The position numbers and the translations under genes are program-made. From Rhyacophila brunnea (Eukaryota > Arthropoda > Insecta > Trichoptera > Rhyacophilidae), in NCBI GenBank assembly GCA_022495005.1, contig JAGYXB010000518.1, forward strand, positions 310,001 through 374,000: a stretch of DNA of 64,000 nucleotides, read 5' to 3'. Shown piece after piece: positions 1 through 12,400 of this stretch (positions are counted from its first letter, which is position 1; each line of letters starts with the position of its first letter). Below the pieces are notes generated by a model, which did no database searches, was not told where the DNA came from, and saw only the letters and a program-made list of their open reading frames with translations.

Positions 1-651
1 CATATCGTCGCTTAAGGAACAACACCGCGGAATTCAATTTATTAAAATATTCAGGGGAAACAAAAAACGTCTCAAAAAATTGAAAATTGATACCTTTTAA
101 TTTTTTTTTTTTTGTGTTTAGTTAAAAACTAAAAACTAAAAACTTAACTTTTACTTTTACGAACATTTTCACGATAACATTTAAAATGTTTAATAGATTA
201 AGCATTACTCTTAAAGTTTAATCACACACCAAGACTAATTATATAAACTAAATGGGAAAAGTAATATTTAAAGTTAAAAATTATGCCTGAAATTAGGCCT
301 AGAAATTAATTATACAAAATATTCGATTCTAATAAAAAGTCTGTTATGATAACTCTTTGTGATACATTTTGGAGGTCCTAAAATTCCACCTGTAACGGCG
401 TATGGATAAAAACAAATACTGTTAATTCTTCGTTGAAAGACATTGTATTAATTGAAATACATTAAACACAATATTAATTGTTAGTACAAATAGCTGTAAC
501 AATATATTTTCCATATTTGTTGAGAATGTCCTATTTGAAGTTTATGAAACTGGTCATGTGTGTGTGTTTTTTTTAAATTGATATAATAATTGAATACGTG
601 TATTAATTAAGGCTCTAAGTACCAAAAACAAAAAAACTGACATTTTTATAG
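1..651. other. AT-rich non-coding stretch at left edge, probably an intron
   Basis: I see no convincing coding exon here. The sequence is AT-rich with poly-T runs. It lies upstream of a candidate exon on the + strand that starts at 652, so it is most simply read as intron of the gene that ends at 1835. Confidence 0.4.
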
Positions 652-750
652 AAAAGTGTTCTACATACTAACACCAATAACTTCAACTATGGTCCAAGTG
701 CCTCAAGCAAGTCAAAAAAATACAGCAAAATATTTAAACCTGTCGACGAT
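652..750 (+). CDS. Candidate internal exon of the gene ending at 1835
   Basis: A tract ending TTTTTATAG precedes 652 and a consensus GTAAGT donor follows 750. The 99 bases between are open in one frame (33 codons, Ser/Lys/Asn-rich, ending KIFKPVDD) and the exon is phase 0. It can therefore join in frame to the next candidate exon at 1095. No protein family was recognised, so this rests on splice signals and an open frame only. Confidence 0.4.
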
Positions 751-1094
751 GTAAGTCCGTTGGCCTGTTTTATTTATAATGGTGTAAATAGCACTACAGT
801 GGTCAACCTCATTCAATATAAAATGGCTGAAGATGGTGTGTTGACATTTGCGAGTTCTTAATACCTAAAATTATAGAAGCTGCCGTGATTGCTTTACACC
901 GTAAAACCACATTTTTCAAAAGGTCTGCTTCATGAAATTTTACTGCAATGACTCTGTATTTTGTAACTACAGGCAATACTACTTTTTGGTACTTAGAGCC
1001 TTATTTAATACACGTATTCATGATGGTGGTTATTCTTGTTTATTTATGCAATGTAGTTTATTTTAAATACTGTATAAACTGTTCTTATTTACAG

Positions 1095-1835
1095 AATTGG
1101 CGGGTGTTCGTGAATGAATGTGTATTCGAGACAGCGCTAGAATGGTTAGAGCAACAAGTAGCATTACGGCAAGCCACGCTTCGTGGATGGTTCACTTACG
1201 GAGACATGGCAAACATAACTAACACAATTGAAAGTATTGATTTGATGAAATGTTTAGTTACAGTGTATTTAGCGTTATCCGTAAGTTACATAGCTAGTCT
1301 GTCCACATTAATTGCGTCATCTTTAATAGCCTCCCACACCTTCTTACCGTTCTCTACTCCGAGACAAACTATCAACATCATCGGGCCGGCTCTCCAAAAT
1401 GGCTTAGAAGACAACTTCGCAGAAAACGACACGCACAGTTATCTACAATCGTCGGACGCATTAGAAAATGATTTATTGTACGGGCAAAGTTTACATCCCG
1501 CCGAAGATCTAGAAAAATTACATATTCAAAACCAAAATACCGATTTATTTCACTCTGAGCAATATCACCCTGCCGTTAATGACACATCGTTTTATTGCGG
1601 AAACCGGCTGGATTATCACAATTGGCATCCCTGGTTGTACGCGGAGCTCATTCAAGAACTCTTGATGTCCATAATAACGCAGAGAAATTCAACAGACTAT
1701 ACCAATAATATTCGCACAAAAGAATGCAATGACGTTGATCGCGGAAACACAATCGAAGATATGATTTATGTATCTAAAAGAGAGTGGAATTCAAACTGGA
1801 ATTTTCAAGGAAATTATATTTCCATAAAATCGTAA
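1095..1835 (+). CDS. 3'-terminal exon of an unrecognised, possibly membrane, protein
   Basis: A 741-bp open frame begins after the acceptor TTATTTACAG and ends at a TAA at 1833-1835. A possible AATAAA signal follows at 2014-2019. The first part is charged (EWLEQQ, GDMANITN). A hydrophobic stretch follows, about residues 53-80 of the exon (CLVTVYLALSVSYIASLSTL), consistent with one or two membrane passes. The rest is an Asn/Asp/His-rich tail of about 160 residues without a recognised domain. The frame is also open upstream to an ATG at 948, but that extension reads like intron sequence and I take the acceptor as the boundary. Earlier exons are outside the window or at 652-750. I do not recognise the family and assign no function. 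Confidence 0.6.
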   Translation, partial: NWRVFVNECVFETALEWLEQQVALRQATLRGWFTYGDMANITNTIESIDLMKCLVTVYLALSVSYIASLSTLIASSLIASHTFLPFSTPRQTINIIGPALQNGLEDNFAENDTHSYLQSSDALENDLLYGQSLHPAEDLEKLHIQNQNTDLFHSEQYHPAVNDTSFYCGNRLDYHNWHPWLYAELIQELLMSIITQRNSTDYTNNIRTKECNDVDRGNTIEDMIYVSKREWNSNWNFQGNYISIKS

Positions 1836-2013
1836 TGTTGTAGTGATTGACGGGCAATATGACATTCTGGATTTTAACGGTATTCTAATTAACATGACAA
1901 AAATTGATTAAAATAAGTTTCTATAGATACTGTTATCTCAAACATTTAATATTTTATACCTTCTTGATACACTGTTATATAATCAATATCATATATGTAG
2001 GTATATTATACCT

Positions 2014-2019
2014 AATAAA
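2014..2019 (+). terminator. Candidate polyadenylation signal of the left-edge gene
   Basis: An AATAAA hexamer lies about 180 bp after the stop codon at 1833-1835, a normal distance for a 3' end. It was picked by position and is not otherwise supported. Confidence 0.4.
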
Positions 2020-2442
2020 AACACTAAACAAGTACAACTTAATAATATATCATAACAAGAAATATTTTTCAATCTACTAAGAGATGATTTAGTGATAAGT
2101 TATACCGTCATCGTGATTATGTATGAGGTATTCTTTATTCGACATCTGTCACATTATTTTTGATGGACATATTGCTCGCCTCTCATAATAAAAATTAGAC
2201 ACTGTTGTGTCGATAAGAATAATTTTACAGTTTTTACAAAAGCAATATGCAGTTTAATTTATATTTTTGATAATATACTGACAAAATTAAAAATCTTATA
2301 CAGCCGACATAATTTATTTAATAAACACATTTGAAAATAAAAAAGTGGCTTTATTTCTACATCTTGCACCTTTCCTACCCTTAATAAATCCAAAATGGCC
2401 ACCATTAAACAGCTGATTTTGATGTGAGTTGTTATTAACATA

Positions 2443-3332
2443 CAAGCACTCTCTCAGTAAACCGCCACCCCAAAAACCAGACAAGTGTCCAATTAGTGAA
2501 AACGGCGGATTAGTGCGAGTGCATACATACAAAATATTGTAAAAATTTAGACAGATATTTTGTAAAAATAGTTTTTATTGAGAAATTTGTACTACCTAGC
2601 AATTTGCAGTTTTTTATGATCAAAATCGATTATGTATTAAATTATACATAGATATTAATTATAACCTTAAGTTTATTAACCACATACATATTAAACAGTA
2701 AATCACAACTACTTGTTCAGTATTTTGTTTTTTTCTGAATATTGTTGGAAGATTGTGTCATCTCGTAATTTATGCAACATGATGAATGTGTTAATGATTG
2801 CATTATTTTCCTCTTCTGCCCATTAATTATTAATGGTAACGCGTCAGTCCCAGCTAGTGCATCTTCTGATTTGACTGTATGAGCTGCAGTCGGTTGACAA
2901 TTATTGCCTTCATCCTCGGAATCCAAGCCTATTGATGTATTTATAAGCTCGACTTCAGTCGAAAGCAGCCCATACTCCTTAGAACTTTCTGCTATTTATT
3001 CTTCTAAAACATTTCGCTCTAGCTCTGAGTTTTCAGTCGCCCTCTGAATCAATTCTTCTAATGAAACTAAGTCTTTCGGTTCCCAGTTTTCATCATGTTG
3101 GTTCATGGAGGGCCACAGCTTTTTCACCATTAAATTACTGCTCGTCCCGGTAGGTTGTTCCATGCCTCAGCTACGTTAAATACGACAACGGACAGCTGAT
3201 ATAGGCACCCGATTACTGAATTTTACATACCAGCGAATTATAGAGCTTGGTTTTGTGATTTTAAGTAGTAAAAAAATGGCAGATTATAGTAGTTGTCGGA
3301 TAATCAAGCGGCGGATTACTGAGAGAGTACTG
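2443..3332 (-). mobile_element. Degenerate pogo/Tigger-like DNA transposon (890 bp)
   Basis: The ends are inverted repeats sharing ACTCTCTCAGTAA followed by CCGCC, each flanked by TA, the Tc1/mariner-superfamily target. On the - strand between about 3175 and 2720 a broken frame reads AEAWNNLPG, then KKLWPSM, then an acidic stretch with SEDEGNN. The AW...KKLWP pattern is typical of the C-terminal part of pogo/Tigger/jerky-type DDE transposases. The frame has stops, and the catalytic region is missing, so this is an internally deleted, dead copy. Confidence 0.7.
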
Positions 3333-3430
3333 TAATTTTTAATATTGCATCAAAATGTAGATTAATATACATAATTTGAAAACATCTTGTGCATATATAC
3401 AAGAAAAAATCATTTTGTAGAAAAAAAATA

Positions 3431-3505
3431 CGACACCCGACGGGATTTGACCCTGTATCTGCTGGATTCGCGCTAGTATAGTTTTCCAATTAAGCTACGG
3501 GCATC
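3431..3505 (-). repeat. tRNA-like sequence, probably a SINE head or tRNA pseudogene
   Basis: On the - strand the ends can pair as a 7-bp acceptor-like stem (GATGCCC with GGGTGTC, two wobbles). There is an A-box-like TAGCTTAATTGG and a B-box-like GGTCAAATCCC. The anticodon arm does not fold well, and a poly-A/T run abuts it, so I do not call a functional tRNA. Confidence 0.45.
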
Positions 3506-3647
3506 TTACTGAACTATGATGGTTTTAACTAGTAGTTGTTACAATGCATATCGAATTGCGTTATAATGTTGGCTATCAGTTTTAGTATATCTAACCGATG
3601 TCGCGGATCACTCCATTATTTAGTTTTTATAACGTACTTGACTTCTT

Positions 3648-3870
3648 CGACCATGTCCGTTCCTAATAGGATCATATGGGCCTCCACAGAGTAGAGGTTT
3701 GTAATAACAGATTTTTTTTTTACGAGAAATGGATGTCAGCCACTTGCTCAACCTATTAGGTCCATACCTTGACTCAAACACAAATTGAAAAACAATGTGT
3801 ACTTGCCAGACCCAGGATTCGAACCTGGGCATGATAGTCCAACGTTTATGCCGCGCGGCCACCGTGGACG
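3648..3870 (-). repeat. tRNA-derived SINE, family A, copy 1
   Basis: The - strand head resembles a tRNA (GGTGGCCGCGCGGCATAAAC for the A box, GGTTCGAATCC for the B box). The body carries the family's conserved phrases, including CACTTGCTCAACCTATTAGG and CATATGGGCCTCCACAGAG on the + strand. The same layout recurs at 13057-13305, 44418-44661 and about 51700-51932. Confidence 0.8.
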
Positions 3871-4564
3871 TAATGTTTTTAAATTATGTATATTCAGTAT
3901 ATAGAATGTTACATTCTCAAATCTTGTCTTATTCGTTGAATAAAAGAAATAGTTTATATAAATTAATGATATTTATTGTCAGAATTGTTAGATAAATGAC
4001 GAATAATGCTTGCTGTTTGTAGAATACATAATAAAAACTTAGTCACAATTATGTTCGAATAAGTTAAAATATATAAATAAAACAAGTTAAATGTGCTATA
4101 TGAGACACAGTACCTACATTCTTAAAGTATTGACACATTCAATAATATATTTTTCTTCTATTTCTTATGATTTTTTTTTTGTCCGGACAAGGATCATTCG
4201 ATAGTGATATTTGCAAACATGCCTCCCAGAAGGGGGGGGGGTCTAACCTGGGGGTCCAGCGTGGTGGATTGACCAACTAAGTGAGATAAACAGACATCAC
4301 AAATTTTCTTCTGATAGTAAAAATGAAGTGAAAGGTGCTATTTTACATCAACAATAAAAATATTATGGTCACGTGATACAATTTGATGTGATATGATGAT
4401 TCACATGTCGAATTTTATTTTTAATGTTTCTTTACTTTAATAAAAGTATGTGTTTATCCCAATGACATTATTAATGGACGACGCACTCAATAAAGTAGCT
4501 AGCAAGTAAATTCGCATAGGTAGACGTCACGCAATTTCCATTATGCGATATCACGCATCGGAAA

Positions 4565-4757
4565 TTTATAGCAATATGACCTTTATTGTAATGGCGTTAG
4601 AGCAGTGTTTCTAATGTCAATGTTCATTTGAGCGAACCCGTTCGAACCGAACCATCCGGCAGACCCAACAAAAGCATCAAGAATTTATAGCAATATCACC
4701 TTTATTGTAATGGCGTTAGAACAGATTATGCCATTCGGCAGACCCGACAATAAAGTG
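4565..4757. repeat. Imperfect tandem duplication
   Basis: The phrase ACCTTTATTGTAATGGCGTTAGA with flanking TAGCAATAT and a following CCRTYCGGCAGACCC occurs twice, about 110 bp apart. The second copy lacks part of the middle. The unit looks like a local duplication. Confidence 0.6.
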
Positions 4758-5587
4758 AGTGTCATTTTTTTCCCCAGATGATTCGTCCATATTAATGTCA
4801 TTGGTTTATCCAATATGGCGAGTGTCACATGTTACTTGTCTACCACAAAAGGGAGTCGCTATCAGTGCTTCACATGATGCTGAGTGTTGTCGAAGAACCC
4901 TGGGGCTCCGCAGAATATCATTTAAGAAACGCTGCTATATAGCATCACACTGCCCTTAATTTTTGCGATAGATAGGGGGGTCTGCTTACAAGTATTAATA
5001 TTTACTTTTCTTTCGTGAAGCCTTGTTGAGAATCACTGACAAAGGGTAAAATAGAGAAAAACTATCAAATAATGCAGTTGAATAAATAATTTTGACACTT
5101 CATTATAACCGGGATCCTTACCATACTGTTACTCAAATCAATGAAAATCATCATAGGGATATCATATGGAAAGAAAAGGTATCGGTAAATATTTTGTTAA
5201 TCCAGCATACCTTGTGGCACCCTTTCGGTCGTCTTATTTCTCTCAAGTACCACTGGAATATCACATTCATCCAACGGCCATCCTGTCTTGTGTCTTACCA
5301 TCTCCATTTAAGAATTTTGGCATACTTAATTACGTCGCATACTATCATTTGCTCCCTTATCCTTTCGATCCTGTTTCTGTATTTATGCGCAATGCCTAAC
5401 ATACACCTCTATATGCCATTATATATATTTATAGTATAGCAATACCAAATTATTATAAATTTTAAATATAATAAATAAATATAACTATATTCTCCAAGAA
5501 CTATAGTTTGACCAAATACATGGATCTCAAGAATTTACTATCGTTGGCTGCCATGTATCACACATATTCTCATTTTCAGAAAATCTT

Positions 5588-5745
5588 AACAATAATTAGT
5601 ACATATCAGTGGTGAAGGGTGGAGGTAGGCTGTAGACTAAGATCCAACATAAATAGTGGACACCAAACTTTGTCATTGAACTAAGAATACAATATTATGC
5701 AGATGGTGCTGGTTAGTTTTTAAAATTCAATTAAACCCTGCCTAA
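5588..5745 (+). repeat. Dispersed repeat R1, copy 1 (hAT-like end)
   Basis: Starts CAGTGGTGAAGGGTGGAGG and shares AGATCCAACATAAATAGTG and TTGAACTAAGAATACAA with a second copy at 18537-18670. The CAGTGGYGAAG start resembles the tip of hAT-type elements. No matching inverted end was found, so it may be a truncated copy. Confidence 0.5.
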
Positions 5746-6272
5746 CCAAACCATAGTTTAGATATGATCGGAATCATCCGTAGTGATCAAAAAGTAGAAC
5801 TAGTTCAACTTCATTTACTTCCGGATGATCACTTTCAATGATTCTTTGATGAATGTGCGTTTACACGGGTCACTGGGGGTGATTCCTCCGCAATGATCGT
5901 GAAAACTGAATCATGTAAAAGGGGCTTAACATTCAAAATAATTATTTAAATCGTGAAAATAAACGTTTCAGAAAACAAACTTGTGTTTGTTTTGAATAAT
6001 CCGGATAATCGAGGTTCCACTATATTTTTCAAATATACTCACTTATGCATGGCACTCACAACTCAGATTGAACACAAAAATTGATGAAGTATTTACAGGC
6101 TTTGAAAGTAAAACTGCCTGATATAGTAGGTTAAAATTATCAATATTTTATTGATATAAAAATCATACAACAAAGCACGAGTTTACCTTATAAATTTGGA
6201 TTCATTAATTTTATTAAAATATAAAATGGTAACAATAATATTAGAGCAAAAAATATTTTGCTTATACATAAA

Positions 6273-6278
6273 TTTATT
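6273..6278 (-). terminator. Candidate polyadenylation signal of TMEM65
   Basis: TTTATT on the + strand reads AATAAA on the - strand, about 180 bp downstream of the TMEM65 stop (6459-6461). Other AT-rich hexamers lie nearby, so the exact 3' end is uncertain. Confidence 0.4.
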
Positions 6279-6458
6279 AATCTAGAATATCGAATCAGCG
6301 TCTATGTGCATAGAGTTCCATACCTAATATAAAACAGATATATTATGTAAAACTCAGTTAAATATAAAATGTTAAGTACTAGTTAGAATAGAAAGTATTG
6401 CCTACAATACATAGCATGAAATTTGTAACATGTACAGAACATAAATATTTGTTTTATA

Positions 6459-9400
6459 TTAATCGCTAATAATATCATTTCTTGGCGTTTGTTTTGTCTC
6501 GCTCGGTTTTACTTCCTTCAAGAACAGCAACGGAATCATTCCCAGTATGCAGCCGATGGTGATTCCAAGAACTCGCCCCTGTGGATAGAAAAAATATAAT
6601 AGCTAAACAACTTAGAAACGGACCTGCGTAGAATCACACGTACTTTCGTGCGCATATAGTAGGTGTGTAAACTCTACGTCTGTAAGCGTAAACGCTGCAT
6701 CTGTGTGTGAAAAGTCTGTTTTACACGATACAATAGTATATTTACAGTTTACAATGAATACCCCATCTCGATCGGGGTATTGCAAAAAACCTTTACAAAG
6801 ACAAGTACGAGAAATTATTGTTTTTAATGTGACCGAATATTTAAGTGATGAAAAAACAGTACACAATTAATGATAGGTAGATATATATTTTTATATAAAA
6901 ATTTGAATGAAAACGACTTTACTAAAAATATCAATTAAAAGAGATTATTTGAAAATTATAAATGTGATTGGGTCATCGTCATATATTTATTATGTATACT
7001 GTTATTGTAGTAGATTTTTGGATTTCCACCATGTGTCCTTCTTCCTTCTTTCCTCGATATTTCGAGCTCGTTGCAGGGGTCATTATCTGCTCTGCAATGA
7101 GCCCGAAACGTCACGCAAAGACACACGGAAACCCAAAAATCTACTACGATAAAAAACAACCGTAAAAGCCTCAAACATGTATACTGTTCATTTAAGGGGA
7201 AGAGGCATGCCAGCAGAGAACCTAGCGGAAAAATACGAAGCTTGCAATTTGAGATTTTTTTTTGATAATTTACATTTTCAACTGTATTAATTAATAAATA
7301 TGTATCTGAAAACATTAAAAAGATTTTTTTTTTTTCATTCAAAGATAAACTTACAATTGTCAAAAAATGTAATAAAATATGAATTTGTTGCAGGGTCATA
7401 ATATCTTATTACATTATATATTATGGTCATATTTATTATTAAAATTTAGTTTATTAAGTTTTCAATTTTTGACCGTTAAAATTTTTGACTAATTCATCGT
7501 TTTAATATTTTTTATATTTATTTTAAAAAACATCGATTTTTATAAAAATATAAATGTGTAATCCTTTTTATTTATATCAAAATTTATTTTAGGGATGGTC
7601 CCAATATTGAAACTCGATTTTATGACTGACACTGACAGCTAATATTTTTATTATTGAAGAGAATGGTGTCCAGCATAGCCAAGTTATCGTTTCTCTTGCC
7701 AGGTCTAGCATTTTTGAATAGGCATCTAGCTTGCAAATATTGCATCTGACGTATGGCATTAAATCTAACGTTTTTCGATACCTCAGATAGCCTAAAACTT
7801 CTTATAATAAAACAGTTTTGCATAAAAATTAACATACTGGCCTTTTGTACCTTATATAATGAATGTGACATACAAAATGATGACTAAATTTCTTGCATGC
7901 ATTAATTTTGAATTTTATTAGTTGCTGAATACAAAGTTATTTTTCGATCTTTGTTTTGGTTAAAAAAAGGATAATAATTATGAGATATTTTTTTGAAATG
8001 TTAGTTTCTAGACACTTTGAATTTTGAGAAAATCTCGCATTTTTTTCTGACATCTGGCTTATTTTCTTACCCTATCTGGCACATTTTTGTGAATGACAGT
8101 TGGCAACAATGATGGTGTCATAAATAAATATTGTATGGAGATACATATAACGAAGGCTTCTGATTTATTAATTTGTAAAATTAAAATGTTTATTTACCAA
8201 GTTTGAAGCCCTTCGGCTCACAGGCATATCGAGCTGTATTGGTGTTAGTTTGGGAGGTTGAAAGCCTATCCGCTCGGCAAACCGTTCAACATAATAAGCA
8301 GAACCAATTCCGATCACATCACTGAATGTGTTTCCCAGAGCTGCTGCTGCCATTGTGGAGATGCAGATGTATGCCCCGAGCATGTGGTCGATATAGTCTC
8401 CCTGAAATTCAATTACATTTATATTATTCACAAAACAACCAGAAAATCAAGGGAGTGAGGCAGAAGCTTTAATGAAGCTTTTGAATCCACTATCAAATTT
8501 ATACTTTCATCATGATTTCTGCCAGATTCCCACTATAGCCTTTTTTAATTAAGGTGTAATTTCTATTTACAGCCCAATTTTTTTCAATATATGGCCAAAA
8601 TTAATACTTTTTTATTTGTTTTTGACATCGGAAAAAGTAGTGTCCGTAAAAATAAATGTGAGTATGTATATCCAGTGGCGGCTCGTGGATATTATATCTG
8701 GGGGTGCTGCGGTGGCTGATTAAAAATAAAAAAAATGTTTATTTGGATTTTTGGAAAAAAACCTTCAGCAAATAAGCAATTGGATATGGAAATATTTGGT
8801 CTATGCAGAATAAAATAAGTCACGAACACCTGCATCATAAAATTCAACAAATGACATATGATAAGAATTATTCAGGTGACATTACTTCAAAGTACTTTTT
8901 CACAAAAAATGCATTTCTTTAATGAAAATATGAATGTGAAATAAATAAAATGCAATTTCCACTAAAGTGATTCTATCGAAATTTTCAGGATTTGTATGGT
9001 AATAAATGATTTGTTATATTATATAATATTATGTCCCATTATGTCTTTATGTCAAAATTTCCAGGAACACATCTCAGCCGTAAAGGGAGGTATTAGTGTC
9101 CTTAATGATTAATAATAGTTATAATATTATTTATATCACAATATGAGATTTTGATAAATTTCTTGACAAAAAAAACATCAAGTTGTTGAAAGATGACTAT
9201 GAGATACATACTCGTTTTGAAAGGACCGTAAGATTAAAGAAAGCATTTTTATGAGAAACTTGCATCATTATATTTGTTGTTCACCCCTTTTCCCCTCTTT
9301 ACCCCAACACTATCATTGATTCTTAACAAATTCTCATCCCATTGGTTGTAAAAAAAATTATACTCAACTCTTATGTTGTGTTGTGTCCAATGTGTGGATA

Positions 9401-12400
9401 TGGTAAAAAAATGTAGTCTGAAATATGAGAAACTTACCGCCATTATCATGATGAAGTTGTCAAGAAAGCCAAAGCCAATGAATGGGATAGAGTTCGCCAC
9501 AGACACTAGAAAATCAATACTCATGTTATTAATAGAGCATATTGACACACCTGATGCCAAGTATTCTATATAGATCAAAGAGATTAGAGACTCCATAGAG
9601 AACATACCATCGTTTACGTACTAAACAGTGTGAAACAAAAAAATGCAGTTGGCATTATTTGATGCTACCAACCTCGCGTGATTGTTTTGAAAAATGATGT
9701 ACGTGGACGTTGTGTGTATTTTATCCTAATTCTTTGATCTAGCTAGATAATGTTGTTTATGTCATCTGTTTGGAAATTTTGATGATGCTCTCTATATAAT
9801 ATTTTTACTATGTCATATACGTTCTTACCTATACAAAAACTATATATATAATAATTATCAAAAAGAATTGAGCATGAAGACATCTCTACAAAAATCCAGC
9901 CTTAATAAAAAATACGAAATAAACATGACAAGGAAAAGGACAGCGCACAAATTCATCGGACATCTCTTTCACATCATCTGGAGAAAGTCTTGTGATGATA
10001 TTCATACAATCACTCAACCTTGAAAACACACGAAATAGGATCCCTTTGGGGCTCCAAAAACGTCTCGGTGACCATTTTATTTTTATAGGATGCCTTCGGA
10101 TGGCATCCATACAATGCAATTTAACGTGTAACTTCTTTTGAAAACTTTAATAGTCAGTTTATAATTGAATGATGATGAGAGCCAACTAAGTACATTTGTA
10201 TATTTTCTACGTTTGTATAAAGTTACTGTCTCTGTGGACAAAAAAAAAATCAGATAAAGTAATTTACTTAGATATTCTTAACCGAGGCATTCAATAATAA
10301 TTGTGTATTATAATTGTGAAACTGCGATTTTTCATTTTTGAAGGAAGTGACAAAAACATTAGTAAAGGGAAAACATAAATAATTATTGAAATAAAAAAAA
10401 TATTTTTAATAATCATACTTGTTGTTTTTATTTAATAAAAACAACAATACAATGCAGTTCCACCATGAATTGACAGTTAACAAAATAAAAGAAATTAATA
10501 ATCATACAATAATCGCTTAAGAACATATTATTATGTCAACAGGTTCTTTCATCTTCTAGAGAATGTTCCTTTTCTCTTAAATTAATATTACATAGTATTC
10601 AAATAAATTGGATTTTAAATTTTAATAATAATGCAATTTTATTTAATTTTGAATATTTCAAACATAACACAAAATGGGAAACAAAAACGTAAAACCAGGT
10701 ATTAAATGTATTAAAATGAAATGGGACTGCAGAAACTACACGCAACTAGCGATACTGACAGATACAGCAGTTGGTAATGCGATGATGTATTGAGAAAGAT
10801 TGTACATCAAATTTTTAATACAGTAAATATTCCTTACAGTTGACAATATTTTTAATTAAAATGGAACACGATGAGATGAAGTTCGTTTAGCATAGAAAAT
10901 ACATAATACTTACAGTGGAATAAGTCATTGGTCGATGGGGGTGGAACTGTAGCTGCTGTAATATTAATAATAAAATATTAATTGTCATTTTGTATGTTTG
11001 TACATAAACGTGATAACATTATAGGTAATGTCCTCCGTGTTTTGGTAAAAGTGAATATACCATTTTAACAACTTTTCAAGAGAGCTAAAAACAATTTCTT
11101 ATAATAAATACTGAAGATGTTTTTAAAATGAATGATGTTGGCTACAACAACGAACATCAAATTAAAGTCACCTGCTAAATATTAAATTTCTTGAGATATA
11201 GTAAGTGTGCACATACCGTATTTCCTTTTCAACCAATCCTCGGGCACCGGGCAAAATGAACCTGTCGGATCGACATCGCCAAGTTTGGGAACTTTGCTTG
11301 GTCGCCCAAACTTACTTCTCCATCTGTGAGCTGCCAATTGCCCTGAAACAGTAATTACAAAATGCTATCATTTTTGTTTTTAATAAAACTTTTGTAGACA
11401 TAATCATCATTAGCCGAGGTCAATTCGCTGCTCAATGAAGACATGAAGGGCCCTCCTGACTGCTGTTGGTCGACAAATTTTCCCTGTCACGTATTTAATA
11501 TTAAATAAAGTATTGTTCCGAGTTTGGACTACTAAAGAGGAAGCATATCAAATTCTTTATATTACACACATTAGTGATTATTGAATATTTTAAGTATGGT
11601 TGAATAGACAAATTTTATATTCTATGTGTTGGCAGTACTGAATGCATTGTTTGTAAATAAGTGTAGACAGAGTGGACCGCTCTTGATGAGTTTGCTTTGG
11701 TTAATTACTTACTTATCTAATATTATTAGCTATACTAGAACCATCATATCATGGCTACGATTTTATAGCGCCGTATGCAGTGTTACAAACTATAGTGGGG
11801 TAGATTAATATCTGAAAGTGTGGGGGAGTCCGTAGTTTCCAAGATCACCGTTATGACGTCCGTAGCCAAGATATAATGGTAATTCTATAGTTTACACGAT
11901 TGTTCATCTAAACCGTTGGTTTCCAAACTCAATAAGGTGAGAGCTATTGTCCGGCAACTTCATCTTGGCTACGTGGCAAATCTGTGAACTACGATCCCCT
12001 TCAGTACAGCTAATCGAACTTCCGGTTTCAAATTAGGAATGCCCCCAAATTATTCATTACATTTTTGACACTTCGTATTGGACGCATCTATCAATTTACG
12101 TAATTTGAAGCTTTTTATATTCAAAAGATGTCTAAAACAATACGAAATGATGTACGTAATATTATCAGTAAACTTTTGATTTATTGCGAAGAAGAAGAAG
12201 AATCGTATTTAAAAGGCGAGCTTATACAATACTTTAAAACAAGCCCATTTTACGGGCTCCTGTCATGTCAGATATGTCAAAATTCAGTGTTGCAATCCTA
12301 GAAATATTTCCCCAAATACTGGAAATTATGTTTGTATATTATAAAGTTATGTGTATCGTAATCTATTTTATTAATATTTTTAGACGTATAATAATTAAGT

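Larger units (their letters stand above)
3871..6458. other. Intergenic stretch between the left-edge gene and TMEM65
   Basis: No coding exon is supported. The stretch holds a partial tandem duplication (4565-4757), one copy of a dispersed repeat (5588-5745), a G-run at about 4232, and AT-rich sequence that includes the probable 3' UTR of TMEM65 (about 6130-6458). Short open frames, such as the 115-codon one at 5092, have no recognisable product. Confidence 0.5.

Noticed and set aside
948..1094. Upstream extension of the 1835-ending frame to ATG 948
   Set aside because: The extension is low-complexity and follows no splice or promoter signal, while a strong acceptor at 1093-1094 gives a better exon start.
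3431..3505. Functional tRNA gene
   Set aside because: Anticodon arm does not fold and a tail-like A/T run abuts it. The tRNA-like heads at 26100, 28510, 44430 and 61280 fail for similar reasons or belong to SINEs.
6956..7399. 147-codon - strand open frame
   Set aside because: It runs through the inverted repeat at 7007-7147 and has no family similarity; most likely chance.
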